The notes beneath the pieces are model-generated. The model saw only the letters and a list, made by a program, of their open reading frames with translations. It was not told the origin of the DNA and did no database searches. Of a stretch of DNA of 64,000 nt, positions 13,001 to 25,093 are shown piece after piece. Location: positions 24,597,603 to 24,661,602 of the forward strand of contig NC_064770.1 in assembly GCF_011397635.1 (NCBI RefSeq), given 5' to 3'. The stretch is from Epinephelus fuscoguttatus. Its lineage: Eukaryota; Chordata; Actinopteri; Perciformes; Serranidae. Each line of letters starts with the position of its first letter. The stretch's first letter is position 1. Both the position numbers and the translations under genes were made by a program.

Positions 13001-16000
13001 GTATTAATGTAATGCTAATTCATACTCACACGAAGCAGTCATTCTTAAATTCCTAGGTTTCCCCTATTGATGACAAAGCTGCTGTCAGGCGATTATACTT
13101 GACTTTGCATAACTGCATGTTGCTCTCCAGTCATGGCTGACAGGGCAAAACATCTTAAGTGTGTGCTCACTTTACTAAAACACAGCTAAATGCGAAATAT
13201 GTAAAAAGGAAGTTGCTTGTAAAGACGGAGCAATCAGCAACATCATGAAAAACCTTCACATACAACATTTTATAATCTGAAGCAGTGCAGGATGTATAAG
13301 TGCTTTAGCAAAGCGGCTGCTGCAGCTACGTCCTCAGTGCAGCCTCCCGGCTCTGATGCTGATGGGATTTGCCAACCTAAAAATGCAACTCTCACACACT
13401 CATCAAGTGAAGGTTATCTCAGGACACAGTTATCATCGTTTAAGAACGTCCAACGTATGTTGCTAAATAAACCCATAGACAACTGGTGTGTCCGTAAATC
13501 CAATACGACACACTAAAATGAGAACGTGTTCTATTTCTACATGAATTAAGGAATGGTTACGTTAAGCACTTTCACTGTGCATGGTGTACTGCTGCTGCTT
13601 CCAGAGTTTGTGCTAAGCTAAGCTAATCAGCTGTAGCTTCATATTTAGCCAAAAGATATGAGAGCTGTATCAGTCTTCTCATATACAGAAAATGATAAGC
13701 CTATGTCCCAAAATGTTTAACTTTTTAGATAGGAGTTGTGCAAATCTGCAGGAAAGCCCAATCAGTCTTTTTTCAGCATTGGCAGTATAAAAACAAAATC
13801 GAGGAGTGCGGCAAAATGCTGGCTACCTACTTAAGTTTATACAGAATGCGCCTTTTTCAGGGCAATGGAGGGCGTGAGCAAGTAACAAAACGTGTAGCTC
13901 AGCGTGTGACGTAAACAGTGACGTGGGAGGGAAGCCGCGGCTAGTCAGTCCTTCGGCGATTCTCTCATAAGTCGGCCCGTCCTTCACCATTCCTGTCATC
14001 TGATGGTTAATGGCCTCTTCCTTTGCGAGGGCAAGGAGGGTGTGCAATTCCTTGTCTTCCCAGTTGCTCATCTTTACAGTGTCTGTCAGGTTTGCGTTTC
14101 CCTCTTGCTACTAGCTGCTCGCTAATTCCTGCTATCACCTGTTTCCTGTTTATCCACCGCCAGTGGGTCGCATGTGTGGCGTCATCAACAGCTCCTCCCA
14201 CAAGTCTTCAACAGCCCCTCCCGTTGTGGAAGGCCGCCTTGGTCTGTTTAAACTGAAAGGGTTCCACAAGTATGACTACCCTACGGAGGCAGAAAATTGG
14301 GCACCTCGGATCAACTCGCCAATCCGGCTCTGTGTGTCTAAACACTTGCAGCTTGCTGGCAAAACGGCCAAACATTCGCGGAAAATCTGGCAGTGTAAAA
14401 GGGGCTAGTGGCTTATTTTCACCTTCCAGCTGAGACGATGGGATGTAAGGATAGCACCTTATAGGTGCTGTATAAAGGTGATGTCACTTTTCAGTTGTAA
14501 AAACACTGAGCAGAGATCAAACAGTCTGTAAGAGCATTTGTTCTTAAGAAAAGTCCTAACATAAGTCTACGTCAGATTCACAACGTGTTCTTAAACGGCA
14601 GAATTGTTCACACCTGTGTTTTCATCATGATAAACCTCATTATCCTTGCAAGTTAACAGAGCTTGCCAGTTGACTCTAATTAGCATAGGTTAACACCTCG
14701 CAAATCCTGTGTGCACACAGGGAGACTGAGGAAAAAGAAAAATTGAAAGACAAGAATGTCCAAACAAAAGCCTAAAGAGATGAAGCACCAGAGTCCAAAC
14801 ACTTCTGTTTTTAAAGCCAACCGAGCTGTCATATTTAATAGCATCACTAGTGGATATAAAATAACACAAAAAAGATGCTAAATATACATGTTGATCAACC
14901 ACCTGACCTGCAAAGTACAAACTTTATGCATTATAGTACCACGACTGTCAGCACTGAGGAAAGAGACGGGTGCCGTGGCGCTGTTCAAGCTCTGCATATG
15001 TGTGTGAAGAGAGAGACAGAAAGAGGAGGAGAGAGAAGGTGAAGGTAGACTCACGCAAGGTCTCTGTAAGTGAGCCTATTCATATAATAACTTAATTGAA
15101 ACACTACTTTGTCACTTTGCTACCAGTGATATTTACTAACGTGATCAATCACTAATTACTAGATGGCATGGCTCTGATAACTGATGTGAATTAGTGTGGT
15201 AGTGTAGTGTTTATTTTAAAAGGGCATCATGCTTTTGTAAAATAATCAAATTAATTAGTAGAGAATATTATAAATTATTAACATAAAAAAAGTATAGTGT
15301 TAAAGAGAACGCAATAGCCAATTTTTCTGTGCACACACATCAGCTCAAAATATACATAAGAGTGCTCTTCAGTGTGCGTAGATTCTGTTCTTAACTAACA
15401 ACAAATCCCAAATAAGAAAACAAAACATTGGTGAATTGGTTCAATTGAAAAAAATGGGAGACAGAGCCAGTGTGGATATACCTTGAGCCTGCAAGAAACA
15501 CTCAAAATGGATAATCTTTAGTTTACAAACAAATCTGGCGTAGCTCCTCTGTCACACACTCTGAAAATAATGGGCCCATTCTCCATTTTGTCGCCCTGCT
15601 CATTTTCACGCTCCTGTTGGACCCCGTTACCCTGCCGTCAGCTCTGTGCTCGCTATGATCAAAATACTCCTCTCACCATGTCTCGGTCTAAATGAGAGGA
15701 AATGAGGTCCGTGTCTGCTCATCTTCAGCATGATGATGCTGTCATTAGTGGAGTATAGGGGGGGTGCTGCTGTTTAAAGGCTCTGGAGGGATGAGTCAAA
15801 CAGGCCTCTGAACTGTGGTGGGCGTCAAGTAGGCAAGCTAAAGCAGCCAACAGCTGTGTCTTTAGCCGCCGCTGCTGCAGGCTTTTACAGCGCCCACTTG
15901 CATTGTTGGGGCACAGGAGGACGGCTACTGAGTACGGGCCAAACTTGCATACAAAACATGGTAGATAAACCCAGGAGCATTGCTTTCTCTCAGCCTAAGT

Positions 16001-19000
16001 GCTAAATGATAAATTCAATCTGATCTACAACCTGCAGAGCATATGTGAAAACAAAATAAGTAGGTAGGCAGCAGTTGAAATGCCTCCACCTACAGGTAAT
16101 GAAAGTAATAGCTGCTACAATTTTAAAAGAACAGTTCACCCCCAAATTAAATACAAATTTTTCATCTTACCGGTGGTGCTGAGTTGCCATGTGTTGAAGA
16201 TATCAGTCATAGAAACGTCTGCCTTCTCTAGAACATAATGGAACTAGATGGCACTCAGGTTGTGGTGCTCAAAGCAACAAAAAATACATTTGAAAAACTC
16301 AACAGCAATGTCTCTGTCCAGAAATCATGACCAAGCAACTCAAGCTAATCCACAGAGCTTGCTGTGAGCAGTTTCATGTAGGAACTATTTTCTTTCTACC
16401 AAACTACACCCAAAATCTGTGTCGCTGTGCAGAAGGAAGCGCGCATCTACTCATGGATGAGAGGCTCCCCACTGAGCAATAGACGGATATTAGACGTCTA
16501 GTTATTTTTTAGACCTAATTTCAACCGCCTGGATTCCGTCTATTTTTAGACGGAATTTAGACGTTGCACTTTAATCCAGTATTCGATAGCTATTAATTAA
16601 AAAAACAACTGTAAGGTGCATAACTGATCTCCAAATACTTAACTAAAATAATAATGATAGCCGTTGAGCGATATACAGTATAGTATAGATATAGTCGAGA
16701 TTTAGACGTCTAAAAAACTTTCATTTCTATACCCCTGATAGACCAAGGAAGATTTAGATGTATATTAGATGTATAATAGACCTAAAAATGCTCGGTGGGT
16801 CATGCTTGTGACAGCGCGAGATACAAACTTTTAGGGCATCTTCCTCGGCTGAGATGTATCATAAGGTAGCTAAGGTGAGCTAACAGTAGATGCACGCTTC
16901 CCTCCGCACATGGCTACAGTTCGCTGGTGTAGTTTGGTAAATAGAAAATAGTTCCTACCTGGAACTGCTCACAACAAGGTCTGTGGATTATCTTGACTAA
17001 TCAGATCATGATTTCTGGAAAGAGACATTGCCATTGAGTTTTTCAAATTAATTTTTTTGGTGCTGCCCAGTGTCATCTACTTCCACAGGCAGACTGAACA
17101 TCATCTAAAGTTTGTATTTGGTTAAGAATATCAATGCTTTTCATCACTGTCTGAGCCCCACTTTAATAGCACATTTCGCCACCCCACTGCATCCCTGTGT
17201 GCACATCAAGCTAGCATAACATCAGCTAACTATGCTAAATGACACAGTACCACAGCTAGAAACAAAACATGACTGGTTGAAGCTTCATGATTGGTTGATA
17301 GCTGAAAAAGGTGAGGTCAACTTTGGTTTGTAGAGCATCACACGTGTCTGCAGTGACAAGTCTCAGGTGTCCGTTTGTAGCTTCAAAATGACTTGTAGCC
17401 TGTTGCTGAGTCACTCGTAGTGTGAACGCAGCATCATAGCTGCAGTTTTCTTTGTGACATTCAACACTCAGGATACTCTTGTAATTATGAACTGTGCTGC
17501 TGTTTGTGTCCTTTCCTTTTGGTGGCACAAGTTGGACTGAACTGCAGGTCTAAACTGCTGAATGTGCGGCTCCTTAACTAGATGATATTGGCTGGGCCTG
17601 GTTTCAGTTGCTTTGCATCAATGACACTGTGTGTCCTTGTGCTTTGAAAAGGGATACTTAAAATAACACAAATTTATTATTCTCCTATTTCATTTGCTTC
17701 AGATGTCAGACTATAGTAGCAGTCCCTGAGCACCATTGATTATTTACTGCAGTTTTATAAATTCTACTTTTTTATTCTTCATCCGGTTAATAATCTATTC
17801 TGGAAGGATTTCCACCTGAATTCAATCCACTGCTGACACCTAAATGGTTAACTGGCCTATGATCTGGGCACAACAGTAAAGCAGGGGAGGTAAAACACTA
17901 CTGTCAAAAAATAGATTCTGTGAAATGGTCACCTTCAGGGTTTGAGATTTTCTTGGAAACCTACATTTTCTTGGATACAGCAGCGCCATGAAAAGCCAGT
18001 CTGTATCTGGAGGTGATTTAGCATTTTTAAGAGTATGTGTGTGTTTGTATGCATGCAGAATGTTTCAAAGGTTATTCAGGCTCTAGAGAACAACATCCAC
18101 TCTGGTGACAAGTATCTGCAGGGGGGCAGTCGGCGGCAAAGCTGACGTTTGGGTCTGACACTACAGCAACAGTGCTTTGTCTTGAAGCCCAGCACAGGAA
18201 ATCAACCTCAGCTGTTACAGCCTGAGGATATCACACTGAAGTGAGGACAGTGTCATGGATACACACTGTGTCATTTGTATTGGGTTACAGTAGTGCTACT
18301 TTTCTTTCTACTGGGGCTATAAGTCTGGACGACTGCAAGAAGCAGCATTCATCGGTGCTAAATGATCATACGCACACGCGTCACAATTTGTGTACTTGTT
18401 CCCGATTTGTTTTCCAAAATGCTTTGATGAAGTCACTTGACCAAAACGGGAGGCAAAAGCCACACACTCAATGAGCACAGTCAGCTTTTATTGATGCTAA
18501 CTGCCCAGGGGAACATGTCTGTTTCTCCACGCTCTGAGTACAAAGACGGCACACTGAGGTCCTACAAGGGCACGTTGTCAAGCACTGAGCACTGACAAGA
18601 CAACAACAAAGCTGGGGACCAGAGGTCAGCTGATTGGAGATAATACAACATGGGAAGTCACCAGGGGCTCTATATTTCAAGCAATACACTAGTCTGTGGA
18701 ATAGGGTGGAAAAAATAATGCAAACAGCTCATGACAGTTAAACACTGCAAAAAATGTGGCTCTCATCAAGTTAAATCCCATTTAGTAGGACATCAGCTGT
18801 AACAGAGGCCACAGACAGTGTAACAGAGCCCCGATCAGAAACTGTTAAGTAATTTAATATGACCAGACCGTCTTTAAAGTCAAGACAAAACAGGCCAAAA
18901 ACGGACAAGCTGTGCCAACAAAGAGGAGCCAATGTCACAAGAAATGTGAAATCAGTAGGCAACATAAAGGGAGACTGGCAAATGCCACCCAACTTTTAAG

Positions 19001-22000
19001 CCGTGTAGGCAACAATGAATGACTCAAAAGTCCTTTTCCAAAAAGTGTTGGGTGAGTATGTCAAATGAGGATCTTTACAAAAAGTTTTTGGCTGCAGAAA
19101 ACTGTGTGTATAAACCACAAGGGTACTCGGAGAGAGCATATTTCTGCCAAGGCCAATGGTCCAGTCTTCTGTGAGTGCATTTACATAGACACAAATAACC
19201 TGTTTATGAGGCTTATTCCAGTTGTGATCATATTGGGGATATGGTGTTTACGTGAGCACAGAGAAATTAGATTATTCATATAGCTTACTAATAACTTGGT
19301 TAGTGATCACTGCAGCCTATTTGCACAGACGCCTGTGATGTTTACAAAAACAAACCAACAATGGAAGATCACAGAGACAGGACATATTTAACACTACACT
19401 GTACATTTCCTATCACTTGACAACTTAACAGCTCATTTCTTCTCTGCTCCGATCGCCAACACCCATCTGATCTGACCGCATCCGCATCTCCCTCTCTCTG
19501 CCTCACACACACACTACTGCTGAGCTGATGTTATTCCTGAAAGCAGCTACACTACTCTTACAAAACTGTCCTCCAGGGGGGGCAATCGACGAAAATAAGC
19601 AGCCTCTTTCATTACCAAAAGACTTAGCTCCACTTCTGCATCGCTCCAGAAGTGAGACTCTTTTTGCTAGGGCTGCACCATATTGGAAAAAACTGACATT
19701 GCGATTTTTCTTTTTTTTGCAATATATATTGCGATATTACAAAAATACAAGAATTTTCACCAGATGACTTAAACTAAGAAAATTAAAAAATAGAGGCGGG
19801 GCTTTTACTCACCACAACTGCAGAGGCCACCAGCTTCATTTGAAACAGACTACATTATAGACGGTCCGTTATTTATTAATCCCTCTGTATCTTTATATTT
19901 TTACTTTTTATCTGCTCCTGTCATTTCAAACTCCCCACTTCCTGAATTTGTTTCAAATTAAAAGCCCCTTATAACCTCGGCTGAAAGAATCCCTCCATTT
20001 TCTAAACAGGCTTTTATTATGAAACATTTGTAGGAACTTGTTGTGGAGGATTCGGTGACTTGTATGTTTGTGTACGATACTTCAAATGTAGCTCCTGCCA
20101 TCTGTTGGCGCTTTTTACGTTACTACAACAACAACATTTCAGCTGGCACATGAACAGACACAGTGACTCAAATAATAGTAAAAGTAATAAAAATAGGACA
20201 AGAATAACCCGATGACATCACACACGCCGTCAAAGACGGCTGGGGATAATTGGTGAGTACCATCATGTAGTGTGTCATGTCTGTCAGCCAAGTCACAGCG
20301 CAATTTTATGACTCCACAATCGTGTAATGTGACACAGTGACTTTCAGAACGGGCAGGAAAGTCGTGTAGTGTGAACCGGGCATAAATCCTACCGTTTCTC
20401 CTTCTTGCATGTCACTCATTTTCAGTGTGTGACTGCAGCGTGTGCATGAGAGGGGGAGGGGCTGCTGAATGCTCAGAGGGGCGAGCAGAGCGGAGCAAGG
20501 AGCTTCCTTCAGAGCTGCTTTTCTGAAGCAAAAGTTTACATGTTCTAAAAAAAAAAAAAAAAAAGAGAAAACATTGCATGTCCTGCGATGTGACTATCGT
20601 ACATGCGCGCATCATGATGGCGATGTTCAAACGATATATCGTACAGCCCTATTTTTCGCTGCTGTTGTTGTTTGTATTCCTGTTACGTCACGCCTGAGGC
20701 CACACCTTTGCAGTTAGTCGGTGGCATTTGATAACTGGGATACTGTGTAAATATGCAACAGTACCCCAGTTGTTTTCGAAGGGCTCCATTATAGGGCTGC
20801 AACTAACGATTATTTTCATGGTCGACTAATCTGTCGATTATTTCTTCGATTAGTCGACTAATCATTTTATCAAAAAATGTGTTAAAATTTTAGAAAAATG
20901 TCGGTCTGTCTCTCCCAAATCCAAAAACTATGTCATCTAATGTCTTGTTTCGTACTCACGCCAAAGGGTTTTAGTTCACCGTCATGGGAGAGTGTGTAAA
21001 GCTGCCAATATCTGAACATAAGAAGCTGCAATCAGAGTATTCTGGGATACTGTTAGAGTACTTTTTTTATGAAAAAAGACTCAAACCGATTAGGCGACTA
21101 CTAAAATAGTCAACGATTATTTCAACAGTCGATTAGTCATTGATAAGTCGACTAATCGTTGCAGCCCTACTCTGTAATGACTGATTTCTCTATGAAGTTT
21201 GAGTAACTACATGTGTAGGCTACCCCAGAGTATTACTGATACCCCGTGAATCTGGATTCTGATACGGAGTCATTGTATTTCTACAACGGGCTATGCTTTG
21301 GATGTTTATCCCCTATATGTCCTGTAAATACGGCAGAACTGACAATTAAGTTGACTTTGGTCACTACTGAACTTTACTACAGTCTACTGGATTTTAGGAT
21401 TCATGGCATTTAGTCCGCTGAGGCTATTAACCTTTCACACAATGCTAACAAAAAAATAATTTGTGTATCTTCCCTGTGATTCAGATCTGCTCCAAAATGT
21501 AATGTGTTCTTCCTTGGCCTATGCTACACCCTTGCTCCAAAGTTACTGGAAATTCGGCTGGTAGATTTTGGGTAATCCTGACAAACAGACTAAACTGAAA
21601 ACATAATCTCCTTAGCGGAGGCAAAGATGCAAAAATGGTATAATACCGTCAAAACTGCGAGATAAACACCTAAGAAAAAAAATGGTGACACTTCCTTCAA
21701 TCCCCCTTTTTAACATTTATAATCACTACTGCACATATGCTTTACAACACACTATAATGCAGTTATAAGAAGAGATAATGACATGTTAAATGGTACAGTA
21801 TTTGAAGACCTAACACTTGTTTTACTTCATTGTGATTTATCTGTTGATACACCAGCCTCCACTTAATGGTGCCCACAGGAGGAATTACAGTTGTTGTCAA
21901 GTACATTAACAAACACTTTGGCTATATCTGCGTACAGCTACATTATAGTATGGCATAAATCATGTGTTTATTACTCATTTGACATTTAGGTTAATGAAAA

Positions 22001-23703
22001 GTGGTACCGTAAAAACGCAGCACGAATGTGTGTGGTTGAGGCCGCACGCTCGCCCTATAAAGATATAATGGTCTTTTAGTAACACTCAAAGCTCTATCAC
22101 AAATAACGCCTCATACATTTGGCACTTAAGACGCACATTATGTGGCACTTCTAGTTTATCCGCAGCTGGGTATTGACAACCTGCATTTATTTGCCCATTG
22201 AGTATATAATCTGAAAAGGCTGTTGTAAGACTAACTTGTGCCATACTTGCTACTCACGCCATACCAAGGTGAAAATTTATTCAGAATTTACTTTGCAGGC
22301 AAACAAATGGTGCCATTTACTATGTAATATTCCAAAACAGTGGCTGGTACAATCTCAAAACGAGTGTGAAGGAGATGTCTATCACCTGCATGTTGTCTTA
22401 TAAAACCATCCAGGACAAGTCACATCACAATCATCAAACAGGGCAGTGAAATCTGCGAGGGGAAGTGAGAACAGTGACGACGAGGTGGAAGTCGTTAGCT
22501 GTGTGAAACCTGGTCTGTTACACCCACACTCACCTCACTCTCCACAGTTTTAGGTAACAAAGGTTTAACTTTATGTAAATGGAAGTAGTGGGAGGTTACT
22601 GTCCACTTTTTCTGCTCTAACTTTAGACGTGATCGCTCCGACACAATCAGATGGCATAAACTGTCGACAGTGCCCTCCTTTCATTTGCATCCTATTATTA
22701 CTTTTGCACAGACTGCTTATTCTGTCAAGCTAATACAGCTCGGTTGTGTGCTGGTGGATGATGTGGACCCTCCCTGACCCAGTTACTAAGCTGTCATCCT
22801 GCAAAGGGAACAAAGAGGAGCAGCTGTCTATCAATAGCCTGGATGTGTTTTCAGGAGGGACACAAATAAAGCGAGAGGACAAATCAGCGGGGGACGCCAC
22901 AGATGAGCACCTGCTTTGGTTCCTCAAGTGATCTTTGATTAAAGTGGTGGCATGGAGGTCACTTCGAATGTGAAATCACCCGAGAAACACAGGACAAGTA
23001 GTAGTTTTAGTGCTGAAATGATAAGCCACTTAATCAATTAGTTGGTAGACAGAGAAAAGGCTGACATTAACAATAATTTCCCCCCATAACAGACTATGTG
23101 GTCTACAAAATGTCTGAAAATGCCCGTCAAATTGTCATGTCTTCAAATAGCTTATGTTTTCTCATAGCACAAAACCCAAAAATGCTTGATTTACAATAAT
23201 ATAAAACAAAAAAGCAGCAAAGCCTCACATCTAAACTGTTAGCAAATTACTTCCTATTAATCTATCAATTGACTAACCTCTTTCAGCAACATTACTAAGC
23301 AAAGTAGGAATTTGCTGTTATTTCTTATATATTTGTATGAAAATCTAATATCATTTTTTGTTTGTTTCACTGCTGATCATCATACAAAACAAGCAATCTG
23401 AAGACCTTGAAATCAAGATAATCATAATGAGCATCTTTCACTATGTTTTGCTATTTACTAGACTAAAGGTTCATCCACTGATCAAATGTCATAAAAATGA
23501 CCATTACTTGCAGCCCCTGAAGTAGCTGCTGTCCACGGGGCTGAATAATGAGCTATGAAATGGTGATTTTTGGTCTGGGAGTCAACAAACATATGCACAG
23601 GACACATCGCTGTGGAGGACAAAAGATGTTGCAGCAGATGAAACCCTACACACAATGGAGCATATCTTTGTTGTGGAGATTATCTGATGACAAATGCTCC
23701 TGC

Positions 23704-23747
<44 letters not shown>

Positions 23748-23938
23748 GGGGGCAGTGGCAAGAAATCCTGCTAAAAATCACACAAAAACACAACAGTAGT
23801 TTTCAATAGCAGCTGTGGCCTGCTTCATTTACCTGCTGATTCACCAGTGTTGATCCAGTCTGGGTTTGCAATGCTGGCTATTGCAAAGATATCTGCTGCC
23901 AGAAACAGGCACCCTGAAATGATCGTTAGTTTATCCAT
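6812..23938 (-). CDS. mosmo: mosmo, modulator of smoothened (5' two coding exons; 3' exon outside window)
   Basis: MOSMO is a small four-pass membrane protein that works with MEGF8 and MGRN1 to promote turnover of Smoothened, damping Hedgehog signalling. Two coding exons are visible: 23833-23938 (codons 1-35 plus one base) and 6812-7024 (70 codons plus one base). They join in frame across an intron of 16.8 kb with GTAAAT and CTGCAG borders. The joined product starts MDKLTIISGCLFLAADIFAI, matches the known vertebrate protein almost residue for residue, and reaches RWIAFTG. Exon 2 ends with the A of a split ATG codon before GTAAGT. The remaining roughly 60 residues (last two membrane segments) are not found between 1 and 6811, so the gene runs off the left edge and intron 2 exceeds 6.8 kb. 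No frame damage is seen. Confidence in identity is very high. Confidence 0.96.
7180..8225. mobile_element. hAT-like non-autonomous element with internal second repeat
   Basis: Ends are inverted: CAGTGATACTCAACTTA at 7180-7196 and the complement of CAGGGATACTGAACTGG ending at 8225. The flanks are GTCTACAC (7172-7179) and CTCTACAC (8226-8233), an 8-bp target duplication with one mismatch and a central TA, as in Buster-type hAT elements. Internally, from about 7430 to 8160, lies a second repeat family ending in TTTAA. A diverged copy of that inner repeat occurs at 34385-35132. No transposase is present. Confidence 0.75.
10782..10958. mobile_element. foldback MITE in mosmo intron 1
   Basis: The left arm begins GTGCAACATGTAATTCTGGA and continues with GAAAGGTAGTTCATTGTTGA. 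It is mirrored by the right arm ending CTTTCTCCAGAGTTGCATAC and containing GCCTCAACAACCATC. The two arms meet at a near-palindromic centre around 10860-10880 (GGGTTGGTGGT / ACGACCAACCC). The element shares its terminal motifs with the hairpin at 37385-37560, so both belong to one family. It has no coding capacity. Confidence 0.7.
11358..11695 (+). mobile_element. tRNA-type SINE-like retroelement, older copy
   Basis: This diverged copy belongs to the same family as 49410-49769 and 53766-54144. It keeps a degraded A-box region (GGTTAGCACTACTGCCTCAC), the shared body with GAGTTTGCATGTTCTCCCC, the tract GTCTGTCTCTATGTGTCAGC and the 3' GGGATAGGCTCCAG module before an ATGGATA-type tail. The reading frame across it is not a gene. 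Confidence 0.85.
13823..14413 (-). pseudogene. Harbinger-type Myb/SANT-like gene fragment within a repeat
   Basis: On the minus strand from 14071, an open frame of 82 codons starts MSNWEDKELHTLLALAKEEA. The first 49 residues look like the N-terminal part of the Myb/SANT-like trihelix domain carried by PIF/Harbinger transposons and related fish genes: Trp, then Glu-rich helix, then YERIAEGLTSRGF. After residue 50 the frame leaves the domain and ends, so the usual KIK/KLK helix and the rest of the protein are missing. Flanking GC-rich sequence to about 14413 has the look of a repeat 5' region. I infer a truncated, non-functional copy; alternatively it is one exon of a captured gene. Confidence 0.5.
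16284..17053. mobile_element. long foldback element split by a nested MITE
   Basis: About 170 bp at 16284-16454 (with TTTGAAAAACTCAACAGCAA, TCCAGAAATCATGA and AAATAGTTCC-type motifs) recurs in inverted form at 16885-17053. The arms are perhaps 85 percent alike by eye. Such foldback repeats are common in teleost genomes. The middle is occupied by an unrelated element at 16468-16799. No protein is encoded. Confidence 0.8.
16468..16799. mobile_element. nested MITE with CCCACTGAGCA inverted ends
   Basis: The left end CCCACTGAGCA (16468-16478) is matched by the right end TGCTCGGTGGG (16789-16799), inverted with one mismatch. The interior is rich in reiterated TTAGACGTCTA-like and TTTTAGACC motifs, several of them self-complementary. 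It sits inside the loop of the larger foldback element, so it must be the younger insertion. I could not define a clean target duplication. Confidence 0.65.
19668..20651. mobile_element. hAT-like element, TAGGGCTGCAC termini
   Basis: The left end TAGGGCTGCACCATATTGGA and the right end ATATATCGTACAGCCCTA are inverted. The flanks CTTTTTGC and TTTTTCGC match at six of eight positions, consistent with an old 8-bp hAT duplication. The 984-bp interior contains other fish repeat fragments (for example around 20230-20395) and an A-run at about 20548, so it may itself carry nested insertions. No transposase is seen. Confidence 0.6.
20792..21169. mobile_element. hAT-like MITE, TAGGGCTGCAAC termini
   Basis: This 378-bp element begins TAGGGCTGCAACTAACGATT and ends AATCGTTGCAGCCCTA. 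Its subterminal regions are rich in TCGACTAATC and its complement. This is the widespread teleost MITE built from repeated GATTAGTCGA motifs. The flanks CTCCATTA and CTCTGTAA are only a weak 8-bp match, so the copy is old. Degenerate relatives lie at 23008-23519, 26228-26448 and about 42526-42600. Confidence 0.75.
23008..23519. mobile_element. degenerate relative of the GATTAGTCGA MITE family
   Basis: The stretch starts TAGTGCTGAAATGATAAGCC followed by ACTTAATCAATTAGTTG, and ends with CATTACTTGCAGCCCCTG. This is the same terminal plan as 20792-21169 but with many substitutions. It ends about 190 bp from the (GT)n run near mosmo exon 1. Confidence 0.5.
23705..23741. repeat. (GT)n microsatellite
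   Basis: An uninterrupted GT run of about 18 units lies 92 bp from the donor end of mosmo exon 1, in the first intron. Confidence 0.95.
23833..23938 (-). CDS. mosmo: mosmo coding exon 1
   Basis: This exon encodes the initiator Met and first membrane segment (LFLAADIFAIASIA), then the start of the first extracellular loop (NPDWINTGESA). The only in-frame ATG that gives the conserved N-terminus is at 23936-23938 on the reverse strand. The donor reads G|GTAAATG. The start codon lies in a GC-rich, CpG-containing stretch, consistent with a housekeeping-type promoter immediately upstream. Confidence 0.95.
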
Positions 23939-24780
23939 ATCGCCAGCTGACGACGCGTTTGAGTAACGTGGAAAAATGTGCTGCTCGTTGTCCAAAGTGT
24001 GACCCCGAGTGTTGAGACACAGGGTGGGCTGTTATCAGTCTAACCTCGCCCCCTTCAACAGGAGCCTGCTGTTGTGGTTCTGCTGTGCATTTTGCAGCAA
24101 CGTTAGCTCCTTCGCGTCAAGCAGGCGAGAGCGTCCAGCTACAAAAGGCTCACAAACGACACACAAAAGCATCACATCTCAAATGTCCTTTGTAGTCCAG
24201 TACGGTAAAACTATAGCTCACTCCGCACCGGGGCCCTGAACTGCTTGTGTTGTCTCTCGGATCCGTTTAGCAGCAGCAGCCGCCGCAACAGCAGCATCGG
24301 GTACAGCTGCGGCTAGCAGGTAGCTAGCTAGCTAGTTCCCAGATTCGGGCTCGGTGTGCCGAGCTGCGGCCCAGAGGCTGCTCGACGGCCGAGACCGCGA
24401 CTGCGCTAGCATTTCAGTCACAATGTCACACAGACGGAGGCCGAGAAGAAGCAAACCAAGTTCCCCTCACTTCGCGGTGTCCGTGTTTCTAGCGGAGCTC
24501 TAACGTTAGCCGTCAGGGAAACGAGAACCCATCACCCTCTCTCGCTTATTCGAGCCCGTTCTCCTTCTCCGCTGGAATAGCATCTGGTACTCTCAGTCCG
24601 TTAGCTTCACCTCCTCCTCCTCCTCTTCTTCTTCTTCTTCCTTGGACCACGGTGAGCACGGTATTTAACGCTGCGTATTTAAATCCCGAGGAGCCGTTAA
24701 CGTTACAAAGTCCCGATGTGGACGGCAAAGCGGTAACGTTATTGTTATGCTTTCCACCCGTGTGTGTCTACCGTTAGCTC
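23939..24780 (-). promoter_or_regulatory. mosmo 5' flank: CpG-rich promoter region
   Basis: The region upstream of the mosmo start codon is markedly richer in G+C and CpG than its surroundings, with CAG/CCG-rich stretches near 24270-24315 and a TCC/TTC tract at 24610-24641. No TATA box is obvious. This fits a CpG-island promoter and 5' UTR. The exact transcription start cannot be placed from sequence alone. Confidence 0.55.
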
Positions 24781-25053
24781 AGCCTCCCTTTCTGCCAAAT
24801 GACATCAGGCGAACACCCCCACGCAGCGTCACACACACACACACACACACACACAAAACTCAGTGTCTTCACGTTCAAGAAGGGGGGGGGGCATTCGTCC
24901 ACTTCTCGCGATACTATACATTGCACTGAACGGGGTGTATGATGTCCTGAGCGTCCTGAGTCGCCCTGTTTGTGGCAAATTCTAATAATAATGATAATAA
25001 TAAAATAAGACTAAAAATAAAAATATAGTTATTATTATGACTATAATTATTAC

Positions 25054-25093
<40 letters not shown>

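Larger units (their letters stand above)
7025..23832. other. mosmo intron 1 (16.8 kb), repeat-rich
   Basis: No coding exon is recognisable in this interval. It contains at least three hAT-like elements (7180-8225, 19668-20651, 20792-21169) and a degenerate fourth (23008-23519), two foldback elements (10782-10958 and 16284-17053, the latter with a nested insert), one tRNA-type SINE (about 11358-11695) and a Harbinger-like Myb fragment (13823-14413). It also holds a GT microsatellite and short relics near 17308-17430. Stretches such as 8240-10750, 11700-13780, 14420-16280, 17440-19660 and 21170-23000 show nothing I can name. Confidence 0.75.
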
